Shown one piece after another: positions 8,282 to 18,413 of a DNA stretch of 64,000 nt; the stretch's first letter is position 1; every line of letters starts with the position of its first letter. The notes under the pieces are model-generated. The model was given only the letters and a program-made list of their open reading frames with translations. It ran no database searches and was not told the origin of the DNA. The stretch comes from CAWEPK01 sp963835595 (GTDB lineage Bacteria; Desulfobacterota; Syntrophorhabdia; Syntrophorhabdales; WCHB1-27). A program made the translations under genes and the position numbers. Location of the stretch: assembly GCA_963835595.1 (NCBI GenBank), contig CAWIGL010000002.1, positions 744,001 through 808,000 of the forward strand, in the 5' to 3' direction.

Positions 8282-9815
8282 ATGAAGGGAAAAGAGGTAG
8301 AGGAGAAAGGGGTAAGCCGTCGCAGCTTCATAAAGAGGAGTATCGGAATGGGCGTTGCCGCCTCCGTGGCAGGGGCGGCGATGAACCTGATGCCGCAAGA
8401 GGCCGGGGCAGCGGTCAAGAAGCTGCCGGTGAAGTGGGACGAGACATGGGATATCGTAGTCGTGGGGTCGGGGTTCGCAGGGCTCGCGGCTGCCGCAGAG
8501 GCGGCGAAGGCCGGCGCCAAAGTGCTCATCCTGGAAAAAATGCCGGTCTACGGAGGGAACTCGATCATCAGCAGCGGGTCGTACGATTGCTGGACCGACA
8601 AGTACAAATTGAGGGAAAAGCTGGGGCTCGGGGAAGACAGCCCCGAAAACCACATTGCGGACACCCTGAAGGGCGGGGATTTCTACAACGACCCCAAGCT
8701 CGTCGAGGTTATGGTCAAGGGGGCGCCTGACGCGCTCAACTGGATGATCGACGAGGGAGGCCTCAAGATCAGGCACATACTGAGCCGAGGCGGAGGGCAC
8801 GAGTATTTCAGGGTGCACATATCCGAGGACAGCAGCGGCGCGGCCTTCTGCGAGGCGCTGAAGAAGATCGGCGAAAAATACGGGGTGAAGATGCGGCTGG
8901 GCACGAAGGTCGCCTGGATCTGGCGGGCTGACCAGGAGGGACCGGTTCTCGGCGTGCAGGTGGAGAAGAGTAAAAAGAAACAGAATATTGCCGTAAAGAA
9001 GGGATTGATCCTTGCGTCCGGCGGCTTCGGCCGGAACATCAAGATGCGGCAGACGTACCAACCCGAGCGTCGTGCCTGAATACAACAGCACGAACGGTCC
9101 GGGCGCAACGGGGGAGATGCTCCGGTATGCGCAGGCTGTAGGGGCCGATACGATGCAGCTCAATTTCATCCAGCTTTACCCGTTTGCCGAGGCAAAGACG
9201 GGTCTCCTCGATGCCTATCAGGCCTATGCAACGAGGATCGGATACGGAACGATCTATGTCAATCCCCTTGGCAAGAGGTTCGTCAGCGAGCTGGAGCGGC
9301 GCGACGTCTGTGCCCGCGCCCAGATCAAGTCGGGCCTGAAGCCCACCTATGTGATCCAAAACTACAAGCAGATGGCCAAGATGGGCGCTGAAAAGGACGC
9401 CGAGACCGGTACTGCGAAAGGCCGCTTTATCAAGGCCGACACCATAAAGGAGCTTGCGGTAAAGCTGAACATCCCGGTGGACGCCCTTACGGAGACGGTC
9501 AATAACTATAACCGCTACATAAAAGAGGGCAAAGACCCGGATTTCAACAAAAAAATCAGCAAGGACATGCTGCCCCTCGATGAAGGGCCTTTTTACGCGC
9601 TGACGGCCTGGCCCGCTGTCCATTTCTGCTGCGGAGGGCTCAGGATAGACCCGTCGGCAAGGGTGATCGACATCTGGGACAAGCCGATCCCCCGTCTGTT
9701 CGCCGCAGGCGAGGCGACAGGGGGAGTCATGGGCTCGAACAGGCTCAACGGCAATGCCTACCCGATGTGCACGGTATTCGGGAGGGTAGCCGGAACGAGC
9801 GCCGCAAAAGCATAG
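8282..9815 (+). CDS. TAT-exported FAD-dependent enoate/fumarate-reductase-like flavoprotein (frameshifted)
   Basis: About 510 residues after repair of one extra C at about 9059. A twin-arginine leader (SRRSFIKRSIG) starts the protein; GGAGGG lies 6 nt before the ATG. The FAD site is VVVGSGFAGLAAAAEA, with the flavocytochrome-c core downstream. Compared with Shewanella fumarate reductase from memory, the catalytic Arg (LERRD), the Arg in NRLNGNA and the His in VHFCCGGLRID are kept, but the substrate-carboxylate His of IQxHP is Tyr (FIQLYP). This His-to-Tyr change is reported for urocanate reductase, so the substrate is probably another 2-enoate rather than fumarate. No heme motifs are present, so a separate cytochrome (possibly the one at 30141) would deliver electrons. 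Confidence 0.8.
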
Positions 9816-9832
9816 CTCCGAAGCGTCGAACG

Positions 9833-9859
9833 GGAGGGGGCGGTCCGGTCCCCTCCTTT
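9833..9859 (+). terminator. Probable terminator of the flavoprotein gene
   Basis: A GGAGGGG/CCCCTCC stem with a loop of about 10 nt is followed by a short TTT run, 18 bp after the stop codon. The U tract is weak. Confidence 0.45.
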
Positions 9860-9954
9860 ACGGCCGGTCGGGCGGTCGGATAAGCCCGAAGAAAACAGAA
9901 GCATTCTCCCCCGTGCAACAAGGACCGATAGCCTGAAAGCCGTTCCTTTCCCTT

Positions 9955-10019
9955 GCTCTATAGCATTTTGCAAAAATGATTCCCGTTCGACCAGGCTTAC
10001 TTTTGCAAAATGCTCTATG
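9955..10019. repeat. Inverted repeat with GCATTTTGCAAAA arms
   Basis: Two arms of about 17 bp, ATAGCATTTTGCAAAA (from 9959) and TTTTGCAAAATGCTCTAT (from 10001), face each other across about 25 bp. Each arm also contains the smaller palindrome TTTTGCAAAA. It is intergenic, with no coding sign. Confidence 0.6.
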
Positions 10020-10095
10020 CCCTTTTCTTGCAGACCGGGCCGGCTCCATTCCAGCCGGATATCAAAAAATGGAGAGAAATATCGCTGCGTTCGTC

Positions 10096-10396
10096 GCTGT
10101 CCGAAGACCGTCAGGGCAGACGCATTTGAACCTGAGCTTGGAAAAGTGAGGGAGATACGCTCCCTTCACACGCCGGCACTACGCTCCCGATCAGCGTAAG
10201 GCTTCGCTTCGCTTGCTGCGAGACGGAGAGTAAGAGAGGGTACGAGCGACTCGCAGCACCGCCTTTTTTCAAAAGGCGGACGCTTAAGCTTCGCCAACGC
10301 TGATTCGCGGTCGCTCCGTGATGCGTGTTTCAGGGACGTATCTCCCCTCCCTTAAGGTGAGATGTCCGAAATGCATTTGCCGTCACGAGCACCGTA
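10096..10396. repeat. About 300-bp imperfect palindrome (MITE-like or structured RNA)
   Basis: The left part (10100-10210) and the reverse complement of the right part (10270-10396) align over most of their length, including GGGAGATACG/CGTATCTCCC near both ends and ATCAGCGT...GCTTCGC blocks further in. Inside are a perfect GCTGCGAG/CTCGCAGC stem and a 9-bp hairpin (CCGCCTTTT-ttc-AAAAGGCGG). The segment is non-coding and fills most of the gap before the sigma-54 regulator gene. Confidence 0.5.
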
Positions 10397-10450
10397 TGGA
10401 AGTGAGGCTTTTAAGATGATAGAATAGAAACCGGTTGGTAAGGGAGCAGA

Positions 10451-13400
10451 GTGGCCAGGCGAGGAAGACTAGACATTCTTTCTTTGGCGGCAGCATTCGA
10501 GGGTGAATTCCCACTTCGCTGGCTGGCGGACCTGGCCGGGACCGAGACCCCCGATGTCCTGTCTCTTCTGAAGGAAGCAGTAAAGAAGGGGTGGCTGGGC
10601 CGGCAGGGAGACGACACGTTCCGTTTTCTGGACCAAAAAAAAGGGCGGGAGCTGATCGACCGGCTGTCCCCAGGGGACAAGCAGGAGATATACCTGAAAA
10701 TAGTGGACATCCTGCAGCGCGACCTCCCCGAAGGTCATGCAAAGCCGGATGCCATATCGCGGTACCTGCTGCAGACGAAAAACGATATCGTGCGAAGCCG
10801 GTGGCTTATCAGCGCGGCGGCGAAATATGTAAAGGCTTACCGGACGATAGAGGCGCTCCAGTGTTATGCGAAAGTCCTCCAGGACCTGATGCCTCTCCGC
10901 GATGCGGAGTCCGACGCGCTCTTCGCGGAAACCGCTATAGAATACTCTAAAATCTCGACCGCCAGGCAGGACACGGACAAGGTGCTCGTCCTGCTCGGGG
11001 AGGCGATGAGCCGGCTGGCCAGGTGGCATAGAGACGACCTCAGGGCCCTGGTGGAAATGCAAAGGGCCAAGAATGAGTGGCTCCGATCCAATTACAAGCA
11101 AGCCCTCGAATGCTTCGAGCACGGCTGGTCGATCGCAAAACGGCTGAACAACCCCAGAATACTGCGGGCGGCAAACGTCTTTGTCACGTTCTTCCTTTTC
11201 TGGCAGGGTCGTTTCGAGGAGACGGTTCGCAGGTATGAGGAGTTCGTGCCCGACGTGGAAAGGCTGCCGTCACGCGCTTTTCCCCTCCTCGCAGCCCTGA
11301 TGGTAGGGCGCTGCTACGTGTTCATAGGCCGTGTCGCAGAAGGCATCGGAATGCTGGACGCCATCCAGACGCACTGCCTGGAGAGGGGGGATACGAAGCT
11401 GGCCGCGCACGCCTGCTATACCCTGGGCGCGACCATGGCGGACATAAGGCGACTGGACGATGCCCAGCTTTATCTGGAAAAAGCGCTGAACGACACGAAC
11501 ATGGAACATCCTTCGTGGGTTACGATCCGCGCCCTCGTCACGTTGGCTTACGTCCATTTCCTCCGGCAAAACAATGAAAAATGCATGTACTACATCCGCG
11601 AGTACCTCAGGCACAGCGGGGAGGTAAAGGTAAGCGTCAGTCCCTATTCCTATTGGATGGAGCTTTGCTGGGCGGCGCGCCAGGGCCGGCTTCCGCAGAT
11701 CGGGGGCTCGACTTCGCGAGAGAAACCGAGGAGATGATCGGCGGCAATAATATCTACCTGCAAGGCATCGCTTGCAGATACCAGGCATTGCTCGCAGAAG
11801 AGCGCGGAGAGACGCACGAGGCAATAATGGGTCTGCTGGCCGATTCGGCCAAACGGCTCGCCGAGTCCGGACACCGCGCGGAGCTTGCCATGACGTATTG
11901 CGAGCTGGCCCGCCAGTTTTCGAGACAGGGCAGGTTCGACAAGGCCAGGGAAAACGCTGAAAAGGCAGCGGAGTCCATCGCGCCCTTCGGCAAAGACCTC
12001 CTGCCCGATGACACGAAAGCGCTGGTCAGGCGAACCGGCTCCAAGGACAATCTCCTTGAGGAGATTCTGAGACTCAGTCAGGATATAGTGGCGGAGCGGG
12101 ACCACAGGGAGGTCGCCCAACGCATCATCTCGGTCTCGAACAGGCTGACCGAGGCCGAGAGAGGCGCAATCTTCCTCCTGGAGCCGAAACGCAAACTGGG
12201 GATTACGCTGAGGGCCTCGAAGAACCTTACGGCCGAGAGCATAGAGAACGCAAGGTTCGCGAAGTCCCTCCAGCTCATCAGGAAGGTGAGCCGCGAGGGG
12301 AAGGGCCATATCGGACCCCTTGCCGAGCACGACGGCTCCCCGTCCTGTATCTGCGTCCCGATGGTCTTGAGGGGCGAGGTCGTAGGGGCGCTCTATCACG
12401 ATAACCGCTTCCTTGCCAAGGGCTTCAACCGCGAGGACCTGAAGCTCCTCTCCCATTTTGCCGGACTGGCCGCTTTTGCGCTCGATAACGCGAAGGCATA
12501 CGAAGAGATTACCCGTCTGAACCAAAAGCTGTCGCAGGAGAAAGAATACCTGGAAGAGCAGCAGCTTCAGGACCTTTACCTCGATGAGATCATAGGGTCG
12601 AGCCCGGCGATCGGACAGGTCGGCTTGCAGATCCAGCAGGTCGCCGCTTCCGATGTGTCGGTATTGATCCTGGGTGAGACGGGTGTCGGCAAAGAACTGG
12701 TTGCCCGCGCCATTCACCATCACAGCGACCGGAAGAACAAGCCGTTCATCAGGGTGCATTGCAGCGCCCTCCCCGAATCGCTGATAGCGAGCGAGCTGTT
12801 CGGCCATGAAAGGGGGGCGTTCACGGGGGCGGTTGCGAGGAGGATAGGCCGTTTCGAGCTGGCGGACGGAGGCACGATCTTCCTCGACGAGATCGGAGAG
12901 CTGCCGCACGCGGTTCAGGTGCTGCTGCTGAGGGTGCTGCAAAGCAAGGAGTTCGAGCGGGTGGGCGGCAGCGAGACGATCCGGTCCGACTTCCGGTTGA
13001 TAGCGGCGACAAATTGCGACCTGGAGCAGAAAGTCAAGGAGAACCAGTTCCGGGCCGACCTCTTCTACCGGCTGAGCGTCTTTCCGATCCGCGTTCCTCC
13101 CCTGAGAAACAGGAAGATGGATATACCGCTGCTCGTAGATTTCTTCCTGAAGAATTACAGCACCAAGCTGAAAAAGGCGGTGCGGCACGTAAGGGATGAA
13201 GACCTGCGGCGGCTCTTCGACTACGACTGGCTCGGGAACGTCCGGGAGCTTGAGAATATCGTCGAGCGGGGGGTCCTTTTAAGCCCCGACGGCTATCTTA
13301 CAGTCTCGGAGCTTGGCGTAACCCACGATGAAGACGTTTCCAGGGCGTCCCCCGTCACGTTGAGAGAGAGCGAGCGCCAGCATATCCTGTCTGCCCTTGA

Positions 13401-13524
13401 AAAAACCGGCTGGAAGGTACGCGGGCCCGGCGGCGCCGCGGAATTGCTCGACATACACCCCTCGACCCTTGCTTTTCGGATGAAAAAGCTGGGTATCATC
13501 TCTCCCCACAGAAGGCAGCGGTAA
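10451..13524 (+). CDS. Sigma-54-dependent transcriptional activator with TPR and GAF regions (frameshifted)
   Basis: About 1024 residues after adding one base at the five-G run 11702-11706. Domains in order: an N-terminal winged-helix-like segment, a long helical repeat/TPR region (about 90-500), a GAF sensor (about 540-690, AERGAIFLLEP...CVPMVLRGEVVGALYHDN), an AAA+ domain with Walker A GETGVGKE (about 740), the sigma-54-contact loop GAFTGA and Walker B GGTIFLDEIGEL, and a Fis-type helix-turn-helix (LLDIHPSTLAFRMKKLGI). The layout resembles large FhlA-like activators that sense a small effector. GTG 10451 follows a GGGAG site. Nearby sigma-54-type promoters at 8204, 29979, 30955 and 31010 are likely targets (inference). 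Confidence 0.85.
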
Positions 13525-13575
13525 AGTCCGGGAACGCCCTCCGGGACCTGCCCTTTACCGGGCGCAGCACGCCTC

Positions 13576-14778
13576 CTATGCGTACCTTCTGTCCTCGACC
13601 GGGCCGCCTGCGGACAGCTCTTCGACAAAGCGCAGCTCGTCGACGCTGATGAAAAGCGATTCTTTCAGGTCGGCCTTCAACGCCTCGACCGCAGGAAAGC
13701 CTGGGGCCTTGATCTCTATTGCAAGATGGTCTCCCCCCGTTTTCTTCTGAGAGACGACCAGGCGATACGGTTTTTCGGACAGCTCGGGATAAGCCCTTAG
13801 AATCGAGCCGATTTGTGACGGGTAGAGCTTGAGTCCCTTGACCTTCAGCATAGCGTCTACGCGGCCGAAAACGCCGAAGGGCAGGGTCGTCGAGGCGCCG
13901 CAAGGGCACTCTTTATGCTCCATCATCGAAAGATCGCCCGTCCTGAAACGGAAAAAAGGCATTGCCTCCTTGTACAGATGCGTGATAACGACCTCTCCCC
14001 GCTCTCCATCATCGACAACCACGCCTGTCTCGGGGTCGATGACCTCCAGGTAGACGAGCTCATCGACTACGTGGAGTCCCGTCTCGTAACGGCATTCGCG
14101 GGCCGTCGGCATGGCGTGCGCAAGGGTGTACGTGTCGATCAGAACGGCTCCCTCACCGAGGCAGCTCCGGACTCTCTCCTTATACCCCTTTACCGACCGG
14201 AAAGGCTCTCCCCCGCCGAACAACAGCTTGATCCCCTCCATGCCCATCTCGGCCAATTTCACGGCCAGGCTCGGGTTCGTATACAGGGCGTTCACCTTGA
14301 ACCTTCTGACGATTTCCATTGTCCTTTCCGTTTCGCCCGGTCCGACGCTGATCGTCTTTGCCCCGAGCGTTTCACCCCCTCCCTGGATCTGGCAACCGGC
14401 GGGGAAGATGTGGTGGGTAAAGGTGGTCAGGAGAACATCGTCCGGGCCCAGCCCTGCCTCGGCATAGGTCCTGGCATTTGCGTTATTCATGCGCGCAATG
14501 TCGTTGGCCGTGTTGAGAACGGGCATTAAGCCCTTCTGTGATGTTGTCAGGTTGATTCTCGTCGTTTTCGGGTCGTAGAGACTGCCGAAGGGCGGGTTGG
14601 TCTCGAAAGCGTCTTTCTCCAGCTCCTTGAAGTCCGTATACGGAATTTTTCTGAAATCGTCCATCGTCTTTATGTCTTCGGCCCGAATGCCGGCCGGATT
14701 GTACTTGTCGCGGTAGAGACCGTACCCCATCACTCTCGCCAGTTGCTGCCGCAATATTGCAACCAAATCACCCTTCAT
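13576..14778 (-). CDS. PaaK-like acyl-CoA (AMP-forming) ligase family protein
   Basis: A 400-residue protein of the phenylacetate-CoA ligase fold. It keeps the late motifs (HLYKEAMPFFRFRTGDLS, GRVDAMLKVKGLKLYPSQI) and the GGGEPFRS core strand. The ATP-phosphate loop, normally SSGTTGxP, is replaced by LTTSQKGLMPV, so adenylating activity may be altered or lost. A Cys-rich GKxCPCG-like segment (HKECPCGAS) is kept. GGGGAGGAAGG precedes the ATG. It is the last gene of the long catabolic run; its likely role is to activate, or bind, an organic acid. Confidence 0.75.
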   Translation of the reverse strand: MKGDLVAILRQQLARVMGYGLYRDKYNPAGIRAEDIKTMDDFRKIPYTDFKELEKDAFETNPPFGSLYDPKTTRINLTTSQKGLMPVLNTANDIARMNNANARTYAEAGLGPDDVLLTTFTHHIFPAGCQIQGGGETLGAKTISVGPGETERTMEIVRRFKVNALYTNPSLAVKLAEMGMEGIKLLFGGGEPFRSVKGYKERVRSCLGEGAVLIDTYTLAHAMPTARECRYETGLHVVDELVYLEVIDPETGVVVDDGERGEVVITHLYKEAMPFFRFRTGDLSMMEHKECPCGASTTLPFGVFGRVDAMLKVKGLKLYPSQIGSILRAYPELSEKPYRLVVSQKKTGGDHLAIEIKAPGFPAVEALKADLKESLFISVDELRFVEELSAGGPVEDRRYA

Positions 14779-14816
14779 GGCCTTCCTCCCCTGCCTGTCA
14801 TCCGACTCAACCCGAT

Positions 14817-15920
14817 CTACTTTTTCTGGTTGAGGGCGCCGCTTACCGTAGCAACGAATTCTTCGGGAGACATCAGCGCAATCTCTCCGCCGGCGTCCCT
14901 GAAACCCGCGATAATGCGCTCGCGCACGTGCTCCTCGCCCACCGGACAGCCTTTGAGCGCAGCCTCCAGCCTGTCCGTCATATCCCAGGGGTAGGCGTAA
15001 TAATCGCCGCTTATCATGATGTTCCTGATCGACCCGGCGTCCGTCAGCGCCACGACCCTTACGAGCTTCGCACCCTTGTAGACGAACTCCGAGCGCCGCA
15101 GCACGCCTTCTTTTACGAGGTCGAGGTCATGACCGAACTTCTCGCCCTCGGAATACTTGTAAAGGAATTGGCGCGTTCCGTTTCTTTTCACCGCCTCGTC
15201 ATAATAAGACTGCTCTTCGGCTGCCAGGGGGCCGTCTTTCAGGTCGATGTCGTAAGCCTTCTCGAATCCCCTCCTTACCGCCTCGATCAACTCGTCCGAC
15301 GAGATGTCCCGCTTAAGCTCCTTTCCCAGGGTCGTAATCCGGTCCCTCACCGTCTGGGCCGTCTTGTCCTTGAACTTTTCAGGCGGCGGGGTCAATACCT
15401 TCATGGCCAGCTCGACATCGACATCCCTGTGGAGGGAGATCGTTATATAGGATACGTTCCCGTAATCGGTCCTGAAGTTGGAGCACATGCCGATCTTCTT
15501 GCCGGACCTCGTCATGACGTCGTTGATCGGAACGAAGTCCGCCTCTATCCCGACGTTTCGCACCGCTTCGAGAAGCCCCCTGCTCGTCTGGGACATCAAC
15601 TGGACATAGTCCTTGGGAAACCTGTCGCTGTCAACGATGATATGGAACAGCCTGGAGTCGTCGTTGTACAGCAGCGCTCCCCCTCCAAGGCCGTACCGTC
15701 TCACTACCTCGATATCCATGCTCTTGCACAGATCGAGCCTCACCTCTTTTTCCACGTCCTGATAGTAGCCGATGTTCACGTGCGTCCGCGTAGGGATCGA
15801 GAAGACCACCGTGTTGGGAACCAATCCCCGGCTCTTGGCTATGGTCACGGCCTCCGGATAGCTCCAGTAACTGATCGGCTCGACATATCCCAGGTTCAAA
15901 AAACGCCACTGTTCCTTCAT
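14817..15920 (-). CDS. Lipoate-protein ligase A family protein
   Basis: A 367-residue protein from ATG 15920, chosen for its GGAGGAAGG site. It shows the LplA/BPL-like core: RRYGLGGGALLYNDDSRLFH (lipoyl-adenylate loop, normally RRxSGGGxVYHD) and KKIGMCSNFR, with a C-terminal accessory region. These enzymes attach lipoate or octanoate to a carrier-protein lysine. No lipoyl-domain protein is encoded in the window, so the acceptor is unknown. Its place between CoA-transferase and PaaK-like genes is odd for a cofactor gene and suggests a pathway-specific task or a changed substrate. Confidence 0.7.
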   Translation of the reverse strand: MKEQWRFLNLGYVEPISYWSYPEAVTIAKSRGLVPNTVVFSIPTRTHVNIGYYQDVEKEVRLDLCKSMDIEVVRRYGLGGGALLYNDDSRLFHIIVDSDRFPKDYVQLMSQTSRGLLEAVRNVGIEADFVPINDVMTRSGKKIGMCSNFRTDYGNVSYITISLHRDVDVELAMKVLTPPPEKFKDKTAQTVRDRITTLGKELKRDISSDELIEAVRRGFEKAYDIDLKDGPLAAEEQSYYDEAVKRNGTRQFLYKYSEGEKFGHDLDLVKEGVLRRSEFVYKGAKLVRVVALTDAGSIRNIMISGDYYAYPWDMTDRLEAALKGCPVGEEHVRERIIAGFRDAGGEIALMSPEEFVATVSGALNQKK

Positions 15921-15975
15921 GACCTTCCTCCCAAAAAGTCGTTTCAACTCGAAAGCGGGCTTGTCCCTCTTCCGC

Positions 15976-17161
15976 TCAGATGATCCCCCTATTCTCCAAG
16001 TCGGCTATCTCCTTTTCCGAGCAGCCCAGCTCTTTAAGGATTTCCCCATTATGCTGGCCGGGGTCGGGCGCAGGCGTCTTTATGCTTCCGGGGCTCTCCG
16101 ACAGCTTTACGACGATGCCCGGCAAAGGGAGCGACCCGATCCTGGGATGGTCGAGGCTGACGATCATCCTTCTCGCCAGGGATCTGGGGGTCGCCTACAG
16201 CCTCCGTGACCGTATTGACGGGCGCTGCCGGCAGGCCCGCATCGACGAGCAGTCGCACGGCCTCCTCCCTCGTCTTATCGGCCAGCCAGCCTTCCGTTAT
16301 GCCGTTCATATATTCCCTGTTGCGCCGCCGCTGCTCACTCGTCCTGAAACGCGGGTCCCCCGCCAGGTCCTCGCGCCCGATCAGCCGGGCGAACCGCTCC
16401 CACATGCTGTTCAGCGTGATCGTCACGCATACGTATCCGTCCTTGCACCGGTAAGAACCGGTGGGGGCGCTGAAGGGCCTTTGGTTTCCCAGCCGGGGCT
16501 GCACTTCGCTCATGGCGATATATTGCGGATAGACGGCCTCCATAAAGGAGACGCAGGTATCTAGAATCGCGATATCGACCGCCTGGCCCCGCCCCGTCTT
16601 GTTCCTTTCGAGAAGGGCAAGAAGAATGCCGACGGCGGCGTACAGCCCCGACCCATAGTCCGCGTAAGACGACCCTGCCTTGGTCGGCGGCGCGTCCGGG
16701 AAACCCGTGATACACATATGGCCCGAGATCGCCTGGGCGAGCGTATCGAAGCCGGGGCGCTCCGCATACGGTCCCGAGCGGCCGAATGCAGTGACGGACG
16801 CATAAATGAGGCGGGGGTTGATCCTGCTGAGCGCCCTGTAGGAAAGTCTTAGGGACCTCATGGCGCGCTGCGTCAGGTTGTTGACCAGCACATCCGACGT
16901 TTTTACCAGCCGGTTGAAAATCTCTCTGCCCCTCCCGTCCTTCAGGTCAAGGGTCAGCCCTTTCTTGTTGCGATTGTACATTGCCACCGCGATGTTCTCC
17001 CCATCGTGCGTGAAAGGGCCGAGGTCTCTATCGACAGCGCCGCCGGGCGGCTCGACGCGTATGACGTGAGCGCCGAAATCGGCGAGCATCTGGCAGCAGA
17101 AGGGGGCGGCCTGAAACGTGGATAAATCGATCACCCGTATGCCTTCGAGCACCATAGACAT
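15976..17161 (-). CDS. CaiB/BaiF family (class III) CoA-transferase (frameshifted)
   Basis: About 394 residues after removing one base near 16180 (after TEAVGDPQ the frame continues as SLARRMIVSLDHPRIG). The N terminus LEGIRVIDLSTFQAAPFC is typical; the catalytic Asp should be the one in the region GRGQAVDIAILDTCVSFM (about residue 170). The C terminus ends EILKELGCSEKEIADLENRGII as usual. It moves CoA between organic acids in one-step ternary-complex reactions. ATG 17161 is preceded by GGAGGA. The gene lies 23 bp after its paralog at 17184, suggesting a two-subunit transferase, as in BbsEF-type enzymes, or two separate activities. Confidence 0.85.
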
Positions 17162-17183
17162 CACACGATCCTCCAGTCTTCGC

Positions 17184-18359
17184 CTATTCAGGGCTGACGA
17201 GGCCGAATACCCCACGTTCTCTAAGCCGCTCGATGTCGGAATCGGTAAACCCCATACCCGTAAGTATGTCCTCGGTATGCTCTCCCAGCTCGGGCGGGGG
17301 GAAATAGACCGTCGGCCGGTAATTGGACGACTTTACAGGGAACCTGACCAGGGTAAGGCGTTCCGTTCCCCGGTACTGTATCGTCACGAAGAGCTTCCTG
17401 TCCTTAAGGTGCGCGTCGGATGGGGCTTCGCTGTACGAGTATACGGGTCCGCAAGGCACCCCCGCTTCTCCAAGTATCCCGATCCACTGGTCCCGGCTCT
17501 TCTCGCAAAAACGCGCCTGCAGCCCTTCATGCATCTCACCGTTGACCCCGGACCCGCCCCGGCCGGCGGCGGCGCTGCCGGTGAGATCATCGAGCCGGAG
17601 GACATTGCACAGCTTTCGCCACTCCGCCTCGTCCGCCGCGCCGACGGCAATGCGCTCGCCTTCACTCGTGGAGAAGATCGCGTCGTATCCGTGCGGCCGG
17701 CTTATCCCGGCCGGCTCTTCCTGTCCTACTCCGTCTTCCGGGTCGTATGGGCAGATGCCGGTCCAGGAGAGAAGGCCGTCCGTCATTGCAACGTCTATGT
17801 ATTGTCCCTCCCCGGTCTTACCCCTCGTGATGAACGCCGTCAGGATAGAGAGCGCCGCAAAAAGCGCCGAGCTGAGCTGAGAGACCGGCAATCGCTGCCC
17901 TCCCCCGTCCCCACCGGTGTTGCCCAGAAGCCCCGCGATTCCCAGATAGTTTATATCCCTGCCCTGTCTGTTTCTGTACGGTCCTTCCTGGCCGTAGCCC
18001 GTTATGGAGCAGTAAATTATACCAGGGTTGACATCCCTTATCGCGTGATAACCGATCCCAAGCCTTTCCGCTGCGCCGGGCCTGTAGCTCTCCACGATGA
18101 CATCGGCCGATGCGGCGATTTTCCGGAAGACGCGCTGGCCTTCCTTTTGCTTCAGGTTGAGGACCATGCTGCGCTTGTTCCTGTTTGTGGCCTCGAATGC
18201 GTGAGGGACAAGACGCCTCATCGGGTCGCCCTGCTCGGGCTTCTCGACCTTGATAACGTCTGCGCCGAGGTCGGCGAGCAGCATTGCGCAATAAGGACCC
18301 GCCATAGACCCTGACAGGTCCAGCACCCTTGTCCCCGCTAATGGCAGGCTGTTATCCAT
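17184..18359 (-). CDS. CaiB/BaiF family (class III) CoA-transferase
   Basis: An intact 391-residue class III CoA-transferase. N-terminal LAGTRVLDLSGSMAGPYC and DVIKVEKPEQGDPMR are family signatures. GEGQYIDVAMTDGLLSW carries the expected catalytic Asp, and the end LGEHTEDILTGMGFTDSDI is standard. It is a paralog of the downstream gene (15976-17161). With the mutase genes just upstream, it probably loads a branched or unusual acid onto CoA. Confidence 0.9.
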   Translation of the reverse strand: MDNSLPLAGTRVLDLSGSMAGPYCAMLLADLGADVIKVEKPEQGDPMRRLVPHAFEATNRNKRSMVLNLKQKEGQRVFRKIAASADVIVESYRPGAAERLGIGYHAIRDVNPGIIYCSITGYGQEGPYRNRQGRDINYLGIAGLLGNTGGDGGGQRLPVSQLSSALFAALSILTAFITRGKTGEGQYIDVAMTDGLLSWTGICPYDPEDGVGQEEPAGISRPHGYDAIFSTSEGERIAVGAADEAEWRKLCNVLRLDDLTGSAAAGRGGSGVNGEMHEGLQARFCEKSRDQWIGILGEAGVPCGPVYSYSEAPSDAHLKDRKLFVTIQYRGTERLTLVRFPVKSSNYRPTVYFPPPELGEHTEDILTGMGFTDSDIERLRERGVFGLVSPE

Positions 18360-18413
18360 AGGGCATCGGCTGTCGGATATTTCTCGCCATCGGAGCCTCT
18401 CTCCCTTGCCGGC

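Noticed and set aside
11700..11708. G-run in the sigma-54 regulator as a phase-variation switch.
   Set aside because: Only five G residues, too short for typical slippage, and similar indels occur in many unrelated genes here.
13525..13575. Terminator between the convergent sigma-54 regulator and PaaK-like genes.
   Set aside because: GGTAAAG/CTTTACC arms can pair, but the interior is poorly matched and there is no U tract on either strand.
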